This document shows, in pieces, positions 24,031 through 35,014 of a DNA stretch of 64,000 nucleotides. Positions within the stretch are counted from its first letter, which is position 1; every line of letters starts with the position of its first letter. The stretch covers positions 436,001-500,000 of the forward strand of contig JAJEKV010000092.1 of assembly GCA_021234155.1 (NCBI GenBank), in the 5' to 3' direction. Position numbers and translations under genes: made by a program. Source of the DNA: Isoetes taiwanensis (lineage: Eukaryota > Streptophyta > Lycopodiopsida > Isoetales > Isoetaceae). The notes beneath the pieces were generated by a model. The model made no database searches, was not told the origin of the DNA, and saw nothing but the letters and a program-made list of their open reading frames with translations.

Positions 24031-25560
24031 TAAAAATTAGTGGCTAAAGGGCCATTTCCCACTCGCCATTAAGTTAAGTTAATTTAACCGGTTGGTTATC
24101 TCCTAACTTAACCGAAAAGAGATTATGCTTTTCCATTAAGGACGTTAAGTTAAGGCTAACTTAATGGATGATGAAGATATACATACCCACTAGACTTGTT
24201 AGAGATACGTTAGGTTAAATTCATAAAATCAACTTAACCTAACATTTTCAATGAATTGGAGCTTCACACTAATAGTTAAGAGGCTTTGTTAGGTTAGAGA
24301 TAACTATGTTCATTTCTCACTTTTAGTTAGGAGATGCCACTAAGTTAAAGATATCTCAAATACTTCTTAGTTGTTGAACTCAACAATCCTACAAAGTCTA
24401 TTTTCTATCTCTTCTCTTTCCATATTTTTCGATATTGTTTCTCTGTCTCTATTTTTTTCTCTCTCTGTATTTCTCTCTATTTGAACCTAAATTTCGATGT
24501 CTAGTTAGTTATGGTGGGTGTCACATTTTTCTTGGCATTGGAAAGGAAAAATTGTAGGTGCACACTCCCTAAAAAATCCTAAAAAATGTTTCCCACTACC
24601 CCCCCAAAAAAAAACCACAAAGTATAGTCTTTAGATGTTCAAATATGCTCAAAATATGCTCCAAGTTGGCAAAACTAACCCTCAATTCAATTCGTTTCTA
24701 ATGAATTGTCCCTTAAGTGGGGGCAATCCAAGAAACTTTTGAATCCTCAAGCTACTCTATGTGTTCAAAGAGGCAACAAGGAATATACTATATTCGCATA
24801 AGAAATAAATAACCTAACTAGATTGCTACCCTTTTCTCACTTAATAGTTAGGTTAAGTTAGTTCTTAACCGAGTTAAGTGTACCTCTCCTAGGTCACTTA
24901 ACTTCTACCTTAAAATAAGGGGTCCAGTTAAAGTTTTAACTTAACTTAACTTAACTATTATCAATATGAAAGTGGTCTAGTTAAGTTAACCATAGTTAAA
25001 ATTTAACCAAATCCTAACTTAACTGGTAGTAACTTAAGTGCTAGTGTGAAAGCAAGTTTCCGTTATTTGCCCTATTTAACCTAACCTAACCGTTGGTGAG
25101 AATTGACCCAAACTTAGCCAAATGGCGAAATTTTGGCCTTGATTGAAAAAAAAATGGCTAAACTATGTCCCTTTTTGGGCCAAAAAAAAGAAAATATTAG
25201 CCAAGTCTATTTCACGTCCCACCTCCATTTCGTCCAACTTTAGCTAATCGCAAGAAAGTATAAGTGCCAAAAATTGGAAAGTTTAGCCAAAAGTTAGAAG
25301 CTTTTACGTCAAAGTTTGGCGTACTTTAGCCAAATTACTCTATAACCTTTGTTTCTACTATGCTCAGTTAATATTTAGGTCTTGAATTAGTGCAAAATAG
25401 TCAAACGATAGAAGATTTTTTTATTTTTTAATAAAAGTTTAGCCAAAAGTAAGAAAGTACAGGTCGCAAAATTTGAAAAGTTTAGCTTAACGATAGAAGC
25501 TTTCACTTCAACTTTTGGCATACTTTAGCCAAGTCTATTTCACCACTTTGGATATAAAAG
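24031..25560. repeat. TTAAC-rich DNA and a local duplication inside kinase gene
   Basis: 24031-25110 is unusually rich in TTAAC/GTTAA words, including runs of CTTAA and CCTAAC, with no coding potential. In 25140-25560 a segment starting TTTAGCCAAAAGT and ending TACTTTAGCCAA occurs twice (about 25278-25335 and 25437-25535), showing a diverged direct duplication. The block separates the first exon of the kinase-like gene from the next and may be an intron expanded by repeats or an insertion. Confidence 0.6.
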
Positions 25561-25586
25561 TTCCTTAATTTTTTCCCTGCATCTAT

Positions 25587-25898
25587 CTAGGCATACCTTT
25601 CTGAATCACCCTTTTCGAATTCTAGCTCTATCATTCGAGGCCCAAAAGCTCTCTCAGCGTCTTTCATGAGAGGTGAGTGGAAGTCTAGCCACCCATCTTC
25701 TGTGGTAGTAATCAACTCTAACTTAGGAGTGGCAGCACAAATTCGCTCACAAAGCCAATTCATCAAGGAGGCTCTTAAGGAAGACCATGGCTGTTGTGGT
25801 CTTGATCTTTTCCTCTTCATCACAGTAGAGGACTCGGCTTTTGGGTTGATGTAGGGCTCTGCTTCTAGCCTAAGTCCTTCTAAGTCTTGTGGATTCAT
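25587..25898 (-). pseudogene. N-terminal exon of kinase-like gene
   Basis: An ATG at 25898 (minus strand) opens a frame with a basic segment (MKRKRSRPQQPW) and acidic C-terminal residues, ending at a donor-like AAAG|GTATGC near 25590. It lies upstream of, and on the same strand as, the kinase-like blocks at 23207-24030 and 17316-17684, and coding style is similar. Assignment to the same gene is inference. I could not find an acceptor that joins in frame near 24020. Confidence 0.4.
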
Positions 25899-25959
25899 GG
25901 CAATTTTAGAGAAAATTGTGTAGTTAATAGTATGCCAACAGTAGCAAACCAGCAACAAT

Positions 25960-25972
25960 ATCTAAAGGTCTG

Positions 25973-26003
<31 letters not shown>

Positions 26004-27471
26004 CTTCCACTTTAGTGAGTGTCGAAATCGTAAACTATTTCACTAAGATTCAAGTAAACTACTAAGTTTCAAGTTCGGCAGTTATAGGGACCCTAAAAAT
26101 GCATTTTTCTCATTCTCTTTGACAAGTTTAAGTTACGATCTGACCCAGCTACTGACTTCAAGCTCCCTCATAGAGGTTGGCAGACTCAACTCAACATATT
26201 GCACTTGACCAGATCAAGCTTTTTCCAAAAGACAAGACCAAACAGATACTTAATAAAATATACGCCAGTCCCTATATTAGTGTTAAAACTTTCGTTGACA
26301 CCACCATTAGAAACTAGGATATCTTATTAAGATATCCTCCTAGCCTTCCATGAGAGTACAACACCCACCTTTCAACACCACGTGACCGAAACCAACAACA
26401 GCACCAAGAGAGGGCTGTACACCTCAATGAAGGTCGACCCTAGCTATCCTCGACACCGGCAATGACACCCACCCTTGGCATGGCATGATTCAACCGTGGC
26501 ACACCAGGCAAGGATCACTACCTAAGCCTAGGACTCGCCGAAAAACTAATACTAGATCTCTCTTCAACTCCCTAACACTGTTAATGTTATCGATGAAAAG
26601 GGCAGGCAACAAAAGTTCCATTTTCTATTTTTTCTTTTATTTTTATTTTTTATGTTATTTTTATAGTTTTACTTAAATAATTAAGTCTGGCTTCGTCCAT
26701 AGAACAAGACGCTTGTTGTCATCACGCCCCTCGATGGAGGGGGGCAACAGGCAAGGGCCTAACTATGGACTCCACCTAGACTTTAAAAAAGAAACAACAA
26801 ACAAAATCTAACTAATTTTGGCCTAAAAACTAAGAAAAAGCACGAAAAACAAATAAAAAGGGCACAGTTTGTGTGGCATGGCGCAGAAGATTTACCTCTT
26901 TCTACTCAAAAAACTCGAAACAATGCCGCAGTTATATAAAAAAACTTCGCGTAAGCGAAACAGTTATTTCGTTTGCAAAAAAAAAAAAAAAAAGGGGTGC
27001 TTATGCGAACTTATCATTTCGCTTAACGCGAAATTTTTTCGGCCGGCGGGTGAAAAATACAAGAAATATGTATTTTACCTAAAAATACAAGAAATACATA
27101 TTTTACCTAAGAATACATATTTTGGACTTTATATGTCCAGAAAAATAATTTTGTACGTACAAAACCTATCCCTGGTTTAGACATGGCCATCATCACTTTG
27201 CTTTCTATTGGAATGTCCAAACTGAAATGTCATCCTTTCTTTGCAACAATGGGCCAAAGTAATTCAAATAAGTAACAAAAAGTGTCTCTTTGGGGGCACA
27301 CAATCTTCTCTTGAAGTCATTGCCATGATATATATCAGTAGCAATAAAGGTAATCCAAGGCCTGTACTATATGCCCACAGAGCCTCCTATTTAATTTGAG
27401 ATCTACATTTGACAAGGAGTGCCATTACCAACATGTTCCATTCCAACACTTTACAAATCAGGTGAAGTCCA
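25960..27471. other. No gene seen; simple repeats
   Basis: A run of about 27 A lies at 25977-26003 and another of about 17 A near 26979-26995. Between 27050 and 27128 a ~30-bp unit (AATACAAGAAATA...ATTTTACCTAA) is repeated two and a half times. Short self-complementary phrases such as TTCGCGTAAGCGAA occur near 26946. The last 5 bp (GTCCA) are the target duplication of the next element. Confidence 0.6.
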
Positions 27472-28062
27472 TGTTAGTCATGTGCCTCCTGGTACAGGAC
27501 TATTCATGCATACGACGGACCAAGTCAAGTCCAAGGATCCTCAGTCAGGCACGGGTCAGTCGTCAAAGGCCCAGCAAAAGACCAAGCAGCAGACCACGCA
27601 GTCAAAGCCCGCGTCTGGTATCAAGAGGCGGCGCTCAGACAAGTGACGGCCTTTCACCGCCCGCGTCAGCGTCAGCGTGATTCCAGGCACTTCAAGAGGC
27701 ACCGCCATCATTCCTGCAAATCAGGCCTCCTTCCAGGAGTCGGCACCGAAATCAGTCAGAGTGTCTATATTGGGCCAAAGGCCATTGTACTATATATATG
27801 AGTAGAGTTAGAGCTCTAGTTTTTAGATGAGTTTTGAGTCTTGTCTCATTTCAGTTTTCTCTCCATTGCGAGAGCTCATGTATCTTCATTGACATCAAGG
27901 AAGTTCATTATTGTGATCTCATTGTTCTCTTTTGTCTTCTTTTCCCTTTTCCTTGTTTTTCTTGCAAATCCCGCGTGACATAGTCCCCGGATTCTCCTGT
28001 TAGATCCAAGGGTCCTCACAGAGGGCTGTCTTGCAGGAGTTCCCGAACCCAGACCCCAAACA
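27472..28062 (+). repeat. 5' LTR of Athila/Tat-type element
   Basis: 591 bp, TG...CA, with a TATA-box-like TATATATAT at 27791-27799. It aligns to the 3' LTR with about two dozen differences in the first ~270 bp but only a few in the remaining ~320 bp. Confidence 0.95.
27791..27799 (+). promoter_or_regulatory. LTR TATA box (candidate)
   Basis: TATATATAT sits about 270 bp before the end of the LTR and is conserved in the 3' LTR at 38328-38336. Its place fits a U3 promoter. The transcription start is not visible from sequence. Confidence 0.5.
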
Positions 28063-28063
28063 C

Positions 28064-28081
28064 TGTCGCCGCTGCCGGGTC
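28064..28081 (+). other. Primer-binding site, non-Met type
   Basis: TGTCGCCGCTGCCGGGTC follows the 5' LTR by one base. It resembles the TGGCGCCGTTGCCGGGG site common in Tat-lineage plant elements, with a T in the third position, so the primer was probably a non-Met tRNA. Confidence 0.6.
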
Positions 28082-28103
28082 TGATTTTTCTTTTCCTTCT
28101 ATC

Positions 28104-30950
28104 ATGTCGGCTCGAGGTTTCACTCCTGAAGAACTTCTTTGCCAAACGGCGGCTCGACTGGAGCGCCATCAACGACGCGAGGCTGTTCGGGATATGTATG
28201 ACACTGCTTATGACATTGAGGGAGGTCGTATCCGCTCACGCGCTCAGTCGGCACCTCCTACTCCTCGTGCTCATTCTCGACCAGGGTCTCCCCCTGTGTG
28301 TCGTCATTGTTCCCAACCGCAATCTCCACAACATACCCCTGTTCAGCCCACGCCTCACTATTTCCAGACTCCTGACAGCACCTATATCAATATCCCTTCA
28401 GGTCACACCCCTCTTCCGTCTCAACCATCTTCTCCTCCTGCTGGAATGGGCTACCATCATGTCACCTTTGGCCCTTCTTACGTTCATGGCCTTCCAACTT
28501 CTCCATCTTTTCAGCACGCTCTTCCTGTTTATCAAACCACGGATCTCAAGCCCAATGAGGACGGCTCTCAAGGCCCTTCCCCACCAGATGCTACTTTTTA
28601 TGGACCACCGGGTTTTTCAGCCCCACCACCTTGCACTCAGTCTCAGGCAGTTCCACCTCTCTATGCTTCTGTATATACTCAACCAAATCCACCTGTCTAT
28701 GCTCAAGTTCCGCTTTCATCCCCCACTCATAATTTGAAGCTGACTTATCCCACTTTTGGCAACACTAAAGGCAAACCTCTGGATCAAAGTGCTTCGGCAC
28801 ACATGGAGGAATTTGAAGCCTTGGCCATTTTGAACGGTCATGCGCAGCCACAACTCAAATTTCATATCTTTTCGACCACGCTCAGAGGCGCCCCTCATCA
28901 GTGGTTAATGGCCAATAAGAGTCACTGGAAACAAAGTTGGCAGGAAATGAAAACTGCCTTTCTGTCTCATTATGGCACCACGGACGATGATCAGTTACTC
29001 CTCAAGCAACTCAATGACCTTCAACAAGAGCCCACAGAGTCCGCCCGGGATTTTGCGGACCGTCTTCACATTCTCGTCAGTAAACTCCAGGAGTACCCCA
29101 CGCAAAGCCAGATCCTCGTCTGGTTTCTGCAGGGCCTTCCTCCTGCCATTCGACTCATGACAGAATACCTGCGTCCCAAATCTTTGGAGCAGGCCATTGA
29201 ATTGGTCAATCACTCGGTCAATGTTTCTTCTCGGGGTGTTGCTCTGCAGGAACTCCCTTTCATGCCCCCCGTCATGGTTCCTCAGAACTCTGTTCAACCT
29301 CAGCAAGCAAATCCACAACGCGCTCACATCTGGTGCACTATTTGTAAATATCAAGGTCATCTGGCCAATGAATGCAACTCCTCCAATGGCCCCCCTCATT
29401 GTAAAAGATGCAATATGTGCAATCACGCCACGGAAGAATGCACTCGTTCTCATCCTACACCTTTTCACAATAAAATGGTCTTTCAAGTCCAGACCACGCC
29501 TCAACAACAACAGTCATATCAGCCTCAGCCATATCAAACTCCACAACAGCCGCAGTATCAACAACAGCAGCAATCTCAGCAGCCACGGGGACAAGGCAAC
29601 CGACCTCCTTCTGATCCTTCCAAAGCTCAATGCTATCATTGCCATGAATGGGGTCACACCACCACGGCGTGTCCTCAACTTCCTCAAGTTCAAGTTCAAC
29701 TTCCGGGTTCAAATCAACCAGCTTCTGTCCGCCTCACGGCTTATCAACTCTGGGTGGCCAATGGTAAACAGGGCCCTCGTCCTGTTTTGAGAAAGCCTCC
29801 TCGGCCGCCTCAACAACAGAGACCTCAGCACGCTGCGTCTACTTCCAATCCTATGGATCAACAAGCTCAGGAGGAAATTCCTGTCCAACAGTCAAATTGG
29901 GTTGGTCTTGTCTTGCGTCACACACGGGCTTCACGCCCTTTGACCATCATTCCTCATGACACGCAACCTGCTTTTGCTGTGGACACTGTCCCTCATGACG
30001 ATGATAAAAAAGTTCACTTCGCACCTGATCTTGACAAACTTATGCCTCACGTCATGCCTAAAGTGAGACAAAGTATTCTGAAACTCATGCAGGCTGCGGA
30101 AGGTCGAACACTGGCAAATGTTCATGCCACCACGAGAGCTCAGCAGCGTCAGGCAGCACCGTCATCATCCACCAGTGCACGCTCTCAGCCATATCCAAAT
30201 ATTGCTGCTGAGGTCGAGCTTCTCAAAGAAGTTTCTGCTTCTTTACCACAGTCCCCAGCTCCATTGGACCCTGCGGACCCCTTTTCACATGTTCCCTTGG
30301 AACTTCAGGAAGAACTTGCAAAGATCAAGATTCCTTTGAGCCTGGCCACTATTTTGAAACTCTGTCCGGCTCTCAAAGATCAGTTACCTCTTCCCACGGT
30401 TCTGGTTGGAGCTGTTGCGACTTCAACACCCACGGTGCATGCCACGGTGGGCAATCAACATATCAATCATGTCCAAATTGATGGTGGTAGTGCCGTCAAT
30501 CTCATTACTGATAAACTCAGGAAGCAATTGGGCATTAAACAATTATACCGTGCCCCTTATGACATCAAATTGGCAAATGGCCATATCACGCGTCCTCAAG
30601 GCGTCACTCCTCTTCTCCATATCAGCATTGGTGATCTCAAATTCCCTTTGGAATTTGGTGTTTGGAAAGCGGGAGAAGACCCTGGTGACTATGAAATGCT
30701 GGTTGGACGACCTTTTCTCCGACAGGCAAAGAGTATTCATTACTGGGCCACCGACCAACTTGTTATCACCGATGGCCATCTCAATGCCACAATGGATCTG
30801 GAAACCGGCCAATTGATCTCTGTCGAGAATCCTGAACCTTCCATCTCCGACACTGACTCTGAAGAAGCCCAAAATATTTATCATGTTCAAGCTCCTCCAG
30901 CGGGTCTACCTCTCTCCTCTTACCACGGTATCTTTGATCCACAGGGGTGA
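28104..30950 (+). CDS. gag: Gag plus aspartic protease, 948 aa
   Basis: The frame starts at ATG 28104, 42 bp after the LTR. The N-terminal ~220 residues are Pro/Gln/Ser-rich and low complexity. A retrotransposon Gag capsid domain spans roughly residues 230-380. Three CCHC zinc knuckles follow, at about residues 411-424, 433-446 and 510-523 (each CX2CX4HX4C), with a Gln-rich linker. Knuckles bind the element RNA. The protease begins near residue 770, with Asp-Gly-Gly-Ser at about 793 in the active-site position. TGA at 30948-30950 ends the frame. The same frame carries on, with another TGA at 30960-30962, so Gag-Pro was probably once joined to Pol. The frame is otherwise intact, the longest in the window. 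Confidence 0.93.
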   Translation: MSARGFTPEELLCQTAARLERHQRREAVRDMYDTAYDIEGGRIRSRAQSAPPTPRAHSRPGSPPVCRHCSQPQSPQHTPVQPTPHYFQTPDSTYINIPSGHTPLPSQPSSPPAGMGYHHVTFGPSYVHGLPTSPSFQHALPVYQTTDLKPNEDGSQGPSPPDATFYGPPGFSAPPPCTQSQAVPPLYASVYTQPNPPVYAQVPLSSPTHNLKLTYPTFGNTKGKPLDQSASAHMEEFEALAILNGHAQPQLKFHIFSTTLRGAPHQWLMANKSHWKQSWQEMKTAFLSHYGTTDDDQLLLKQLNDLQQEPTESARDFADRLHILVSKLQEYPTQSQILVWFLQGLPPAIRLMTEYLRPKSLEQAIELVNHSVNVSSRGVALQELPFMPPVMVPQNSVQPQQANPQRAHIWCTICKYQGHLANECNSSNGPPHCKRCNMCNHATEECTRSHPTPFHNKMVFQVQTTPQQQQSYQPQPYQTPQQPQYQQQQQSQQPRGQGNRPPSDPSKAQCYHCHEWGHTTTACPQLPQVQVQLPGSNQPASVRLTAYQLWVANGKQGPRPVLRKPPRPPQQQRPQHAASTSNPMDQQAQEEIPVQQSNWVGLVLRHTRASRPLTIIPHDTQPAFAVDTVPHDDDKKVHFAPDLDKLMPHVMPKVRQSILKLMQAAEGRTLANVHATTRAQQRQAAPSSSTSARSQPYPNIAAEVELLKEVSASLPQSPAPLDPADPFSHVPLELQEELAKIKIPLSLATILKLCPALKDQLPLPTVLVGAVATSTPTVHATVGNQHINHVQIDGGSAVNLITDKLRKQLGIKQLYRAPYDIKLANGHITRPQGVTPLLHISIGDLKFPLEFGVWKAGEDPGDYEMLVGRPFLRQAKSIHYWATDQLVITDGHLNATMDLETGQLISVENPEPSISDTDSEEAQNIYHVQAPPAGLPLSSYHGIFDPQG

Positions 30951-32242
30951 CATGGCGCTTGATCGAGGACCCGGTACGTGGCAGCTCTTTTGGACCCTTA
31001 CGGCTTCCGCAATCGCATTCAACGACTTGATCATTTTTTCGACCCACTTTCTTCTTCAGAGACAGTTGATGTTCATGCCGTCATGAAGCAACCCTTGCTT
31101 GATGACGCTCAGCAGCCTCTTTTCTTCACGACGCAAAATGCTGCTCCTCCCGTCATGCTTCAGCCTCCTGCTCATTAGGTTCAGGACACGGAGGTTGTTC
31201 CTCACATTCAAACTCCTGAAGTGGAAATCGTGGACATTGGAAACAATCAACCAAGTCCGCTTAGCTGCTAAACTTCCACCTACTTATAAAGCACGCTATT
31301 TGATTTGTTCAAGAAATTCAAACATATCTTTGCTTGGAGCTACAAAGACCTTCGAGGTATCAAAAAGAATTGGGGAACTTACCATTCCTACCAAATCGAG
31401 ATGCGCCCAATCTAGCAACGGCGATGCAGGCTCAACCCAAATTACCGTGGACAGGTGTCAAGGCAGAAATTGACAAACTCTTGGCTGCTGGCCTGATTTA
31501 TGAGGTCAAACATTCTGAATGGGTGAGCCCCATTGTCATTGCTCTAAAACACAATGGTAAGATCCGTGTTTGCGTGGATTACAGAAAACTCAATCAAGCC
31601 ACGGAGCGTGATCACTTTCCGCTTCCTTTCACTGACCAGGTTCTTGAAGAAGTTGCTGGTCATGAGATGTACTCTTTCATGGATGGTTTCTCGGGGTACA
31701 ATCAGATTTCTATCAGGCAAGAGGATCAACTCAAAACTACCTTCACCACCCCGTGGGGCACTTTTGCCTACAAGGTGGTCCCTTTTGGCTTGTCAAACTC
31801 TCCTTCAACCTTTCAGCACATCATGCTCTCTGTCTTTCAAGACTTTATGAAGGATAAACCTTTTCTTCAGATCTTCCAAGATGATTTTTACGCCTCTGAC
31901 TCCATGGATGATCACTTGGACAAATTGGAGCTTGTCTTTCAAAAATGTGAAGAATCTGGCATTAGTCTCAATCCTGAGAAGTGCACCTTCTGCGTCACCT
32001 CAGGCGTTCTGTTGGGTCATGTGGTCAGTAAAGAAGGCATCACCACGGATCCCGCTAAAATTAGTTGTGTACTGAAAGCTCAAGCACCGTCTAATATCAA
32101 AAAGACACGCTCTTTCCTGGGTAAGGTCAATTACTATTCCACCTTCATTCCTGGACTTGCAGCTATAGCTGACCCCATTCATAAACTCACGGGTGATGCA
32201 TCCACTTGGGCTTGGGATTCCCAAGCCGGAAGCCGCCGTTGA
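30951..32242 (+). pseudogene. pol: Reverse transcriptase (Athila/Tat-type), broken
   Basis: After the Gag-Pro stop, sequence in the Gag frame includes FAWSYKDLRGI (about 31330-31362), the conserved start of RT in Athila/Tat elements. The frame then shifts and 31334-32242 carries the RT proper: the VCVDYRKLN motif, the MDGFSGYNQI motif, the PFGLSNSP motif and the catalytic Asp-Asp (31880-31885) in FQDDF, then the GHVVSKEGI connection. At about 32206-32240 the frame shifts again into RNase H. RT would copy genomic RNA to DNA, but at least two shifts prevent a single product. Confidence 0.92.
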
Positions 32243-33591
32243 AGTTGAAGCATTTATTTACTCGGGCCCCGGTCCTTGTTCCTCCTCAATGGGACAAGCC
32301 TTTCCACGTTCATGTTGACGTCTCTGCTTTTGCCATTGGTGCTGTTCTCTCTCAAGCATATGATGAAACCACGGATAAACCAATCCGCTATGCTAGCCGT
32401 AAACTCAATCCTGCTGAGCGCAACTATTCTGCTACGGAATGGGAAGCCTTGGGCCTTGTCTTTTGTGTCCAACGATTCCGACATTATTTGCTGGGCAGCC
32501 AGATTAAGTTCTTTGTTGATCATCAAGCTCTCCTTTATTTGATCAACAAAGCCACGCCCACGGGACGAATTGCTCGTTGGGTCCTTCTTCTGCAAGAGTT
32601 CGCTCCCTTCGAAATTGTTCATAAGGCAGGCAAATCTCATGTGGTGCCTGATTATCTTTCACGCATCCACACGGACGATCCCTCCACGGGTGTTTCTGAT
32701 GCCTTTCCAGATGCTCAATTATTCCTGGTCACGGCCACGCCCCATTGGTTTCACAACTTTCAGCAATATCTTCTCACTGGTGCTCTTCCTCCCGCTGATC
32801 CGACGCTCTCTCCAGACAAGCTTCGCTCCCGCAACCGTCAGTTTCTCCGAGAGGTCCGTGACTATACCATGGTTGCAGGCCATTTGTACAAACGAGGCAA
32901 AGATATGGTCCTCCGTCGTTGTGTCCTCCCTCACGAGGTGCCCGATATTGTTCGACAAGCCCACGACGGACTTGGTGGTGGTCATTTTAGTGGTGACGCC
33001 ACGACACGCAAAATTCTTTTGGCAGGATACTTCTGGCCCACGCTCTTCAAAGATGCCCACGCTTATGCTCGCACGTGTGACGTCTGTCAGCGTGTGGGAA
33101 AGCCCACGGCCCGTGACGCTCTTCCATTGACGCCCGGCCGCCGCGCCACATCCCTTCAAGCAAATGGGGAATGGATTTTGTGGGGCCCATGGATTCCACC
33201 GTGCGCGGCACACCCGTGCCGCTATATTTCGTCATCACGGATTATGCTACCAAATGGGCGAAGCTTGTGCACTCCCGGAACAACACCACGGCCAAGCCAC
33301 GACCAAAAGGTCCTCTACACGCATATCATCACGCGTTTGGTTGTCCCACCGGAACTTGTTAGTGATCGTGGCGTGCATTTTGTCAATCATACCATCAAAG
33401 AGCTGACGGATTATCTTCACATCCAACACCGGAAGAGTACACCCTATTATCGTCAAGGCAATGGCTTGGCTGAAAGTACCAACAAAACCCTCATCACAGT
33501 TCTCAAGAAAATCTGTGATGCTTGGCGCCTGATTGGCGAGGGAAAAGTTGCCCTCTTGTTCTTTGGTCTTACAACACTAGTTTCAAAATAG
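32243..33591 (+). pseudogene. pol: RNase H and integrase N-terminal/core, broken
   Basis: The frame that opens at 32206 starts with the RNase H domain (VDVSAFAIGAVLSQ, then NYSATEWEAL) and reaches the DYLSRIH end at about 32670. The integrase zinc module follows (GHFSGDATTRKI ... CDVCQR, about 32980-33095). Near 33150 the reading frame changes, and 33171-33300 in another frame has MDFVGPMDS with the first catalytic Asp. It returns to the first frame at about 33310, with the second Asp (33364) in SDRG and the Glu (33472), spaced D-35-E. A further shift comes at about 33520-33590. All motifs are present but three shifts break the protein. Confidence 0.92.
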
Positions 33592-34085
33592 CTACTGGTC
33601 ACACTCCTTTCAAACTGGTTTATGGTCAAGAAGCTCTCATGCCTTTTGAATATATTCTTCCAACTCTCCGTTTTCAACTTGCTACAGCCCATAATCCACC
33701 TGCTGCACTCAAGGAAAGGGTTTATCAATTGGAACAGTTGGATGAACTTAGGCGCGATGCTTATATTCGTGTTCTTCATGGACAACAGTTGCAGAAATCA
33801 TTGCATGACAAACGTCTTAAAACAAAAACATTCAACGAAGGTGATTTGGTTCTTCTTTATGATTCTCGTTACAAAAATTTTCCGGGCAAGTTAAAGTTCC
33901 GATGGCTTGGTCCGTATCAAATCATTCAAGTTGTGCAACCAAGTGTTTTCAAGCTTGCTGAACTAGATGGCACTCCATTATCTACACTGGTTAATGGCTT
34001 TTGCCTCAAACACTTTCATACAACAGAAAGTGACAATCATCCACCAGATGTTGTTCCAGACACAGACACAACAGATAGTGACTAA
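33522..34085 (+). pseudogene. pol: Integrase C-terminal part
   Basis: This 187-codon frame continues the integrase after the last shift: GHTPFKLVYGQEA, then a basic helical region, then the GPY/F-like block (RWLGPYQI) and a short acidic tail that ends at 34085. There is no chromodomain, in contrast to the element at 451-7663. The GPY/F region helps integrase bind DNA. Overlap with the previous frame (33522-33591) shows where the frameshift lies. Confidence 0.9.
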
Positions 34086-34223
34086 CAAGCGGCATATTTA
34101 TATTATAGAGGTGAAATTTTTACAAAATGTGAGCAGAGCCCATCTATTTCCGCTATGGGCAGAGCCCTATTTACAAAAACGGGCTGAGAGCCCTATCTAC
34201 TAAATCCTAAGGAGAAAAACCCT

Positions 34224-34704
34224 CTACTCCGGGTTTGGAGCAGAGGTGATACGCAGGATGTGGTAGTAATTCTGCTCTGGATCCCAGCGCAGGTGAATCA
34301 CCACCTCCATCCCGTTGGTAAGGGGATCGGGATGCTCAGCCATCCCGGCACACCACCCATCCATTGCAATACCACGATTGTGGCACCGCCACAGGTCCAG
34401 GCAATCCATCTTGCAGGTAATCCACTCAAGGCAGTTTGAAGGCATAGTGCACTTGTCGTGAAGTCCAGTAGCAGACATAATGAGCGCCATCGGGTATCTC
34501 AGCTTCGACCCCTGCTCGTTGTTTATAGTCCAACCGACGGACTCCTGTCAACGTGGACCAATCAGAAAATTCGCCAACGTGTTTGCAATGCAAGACTGTT
34601 TCTAACTGGGGAATCTTTTCTCCCGCTGCATATCTAGCCATGGTACCTTCTGACACCTTCGTTTTAATGATATCCCACTTCGAGTTGCCAGCATTAAATA
34701 TCAT
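34224..34704 (-). CDS. Antisense ORF inside the element, one frameshift
   Basis: On the minus strand ATG at 34704 opens 92 codons to 34426. A second frame, 34490-34224, continues with similar coding style (Trp/His/Cys-rich, ending at a stop at 34224). Together they look like one protein of about 160 residues with a shift near 34440. The ORF lies between integrase and the long sense ORF and runs opposite to the element. Antisense ORFs in this position have been reported in Tat-lineage elements such as Grande and related families. I do not recognise a domain. It could also be chance, though the composition and length argue for past coding. Confidence 0.5.
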
Positions 34705-35014
34705 TCCTTCTTTTCACACCTGTCGACCATTAATATGCGTCCTTTCGCCAGCTGTCACATCCGATCATTCCCTTACGTCTCATCGCCACCGTTCATTGCT
34801 TCTCCCTTTGCCGTTTGGGGACTTAGCCAAAATTTTGCCTCTCAATCACCTCCTTCGCATCTGTCGCCACCTGGCACCATCAACGGTTGCTGGTTCATCA
34901 TGCCCCTTCGCCAACATTTCTGCGCCCTAGAGCCTTTTCGCCTATCTGCGTTTTCGTCTTCCGCTCTCCGCCTTCGCAACACCGCTCTTCCTGTTCCTTT
35001 CCGACGCTCTTCGC

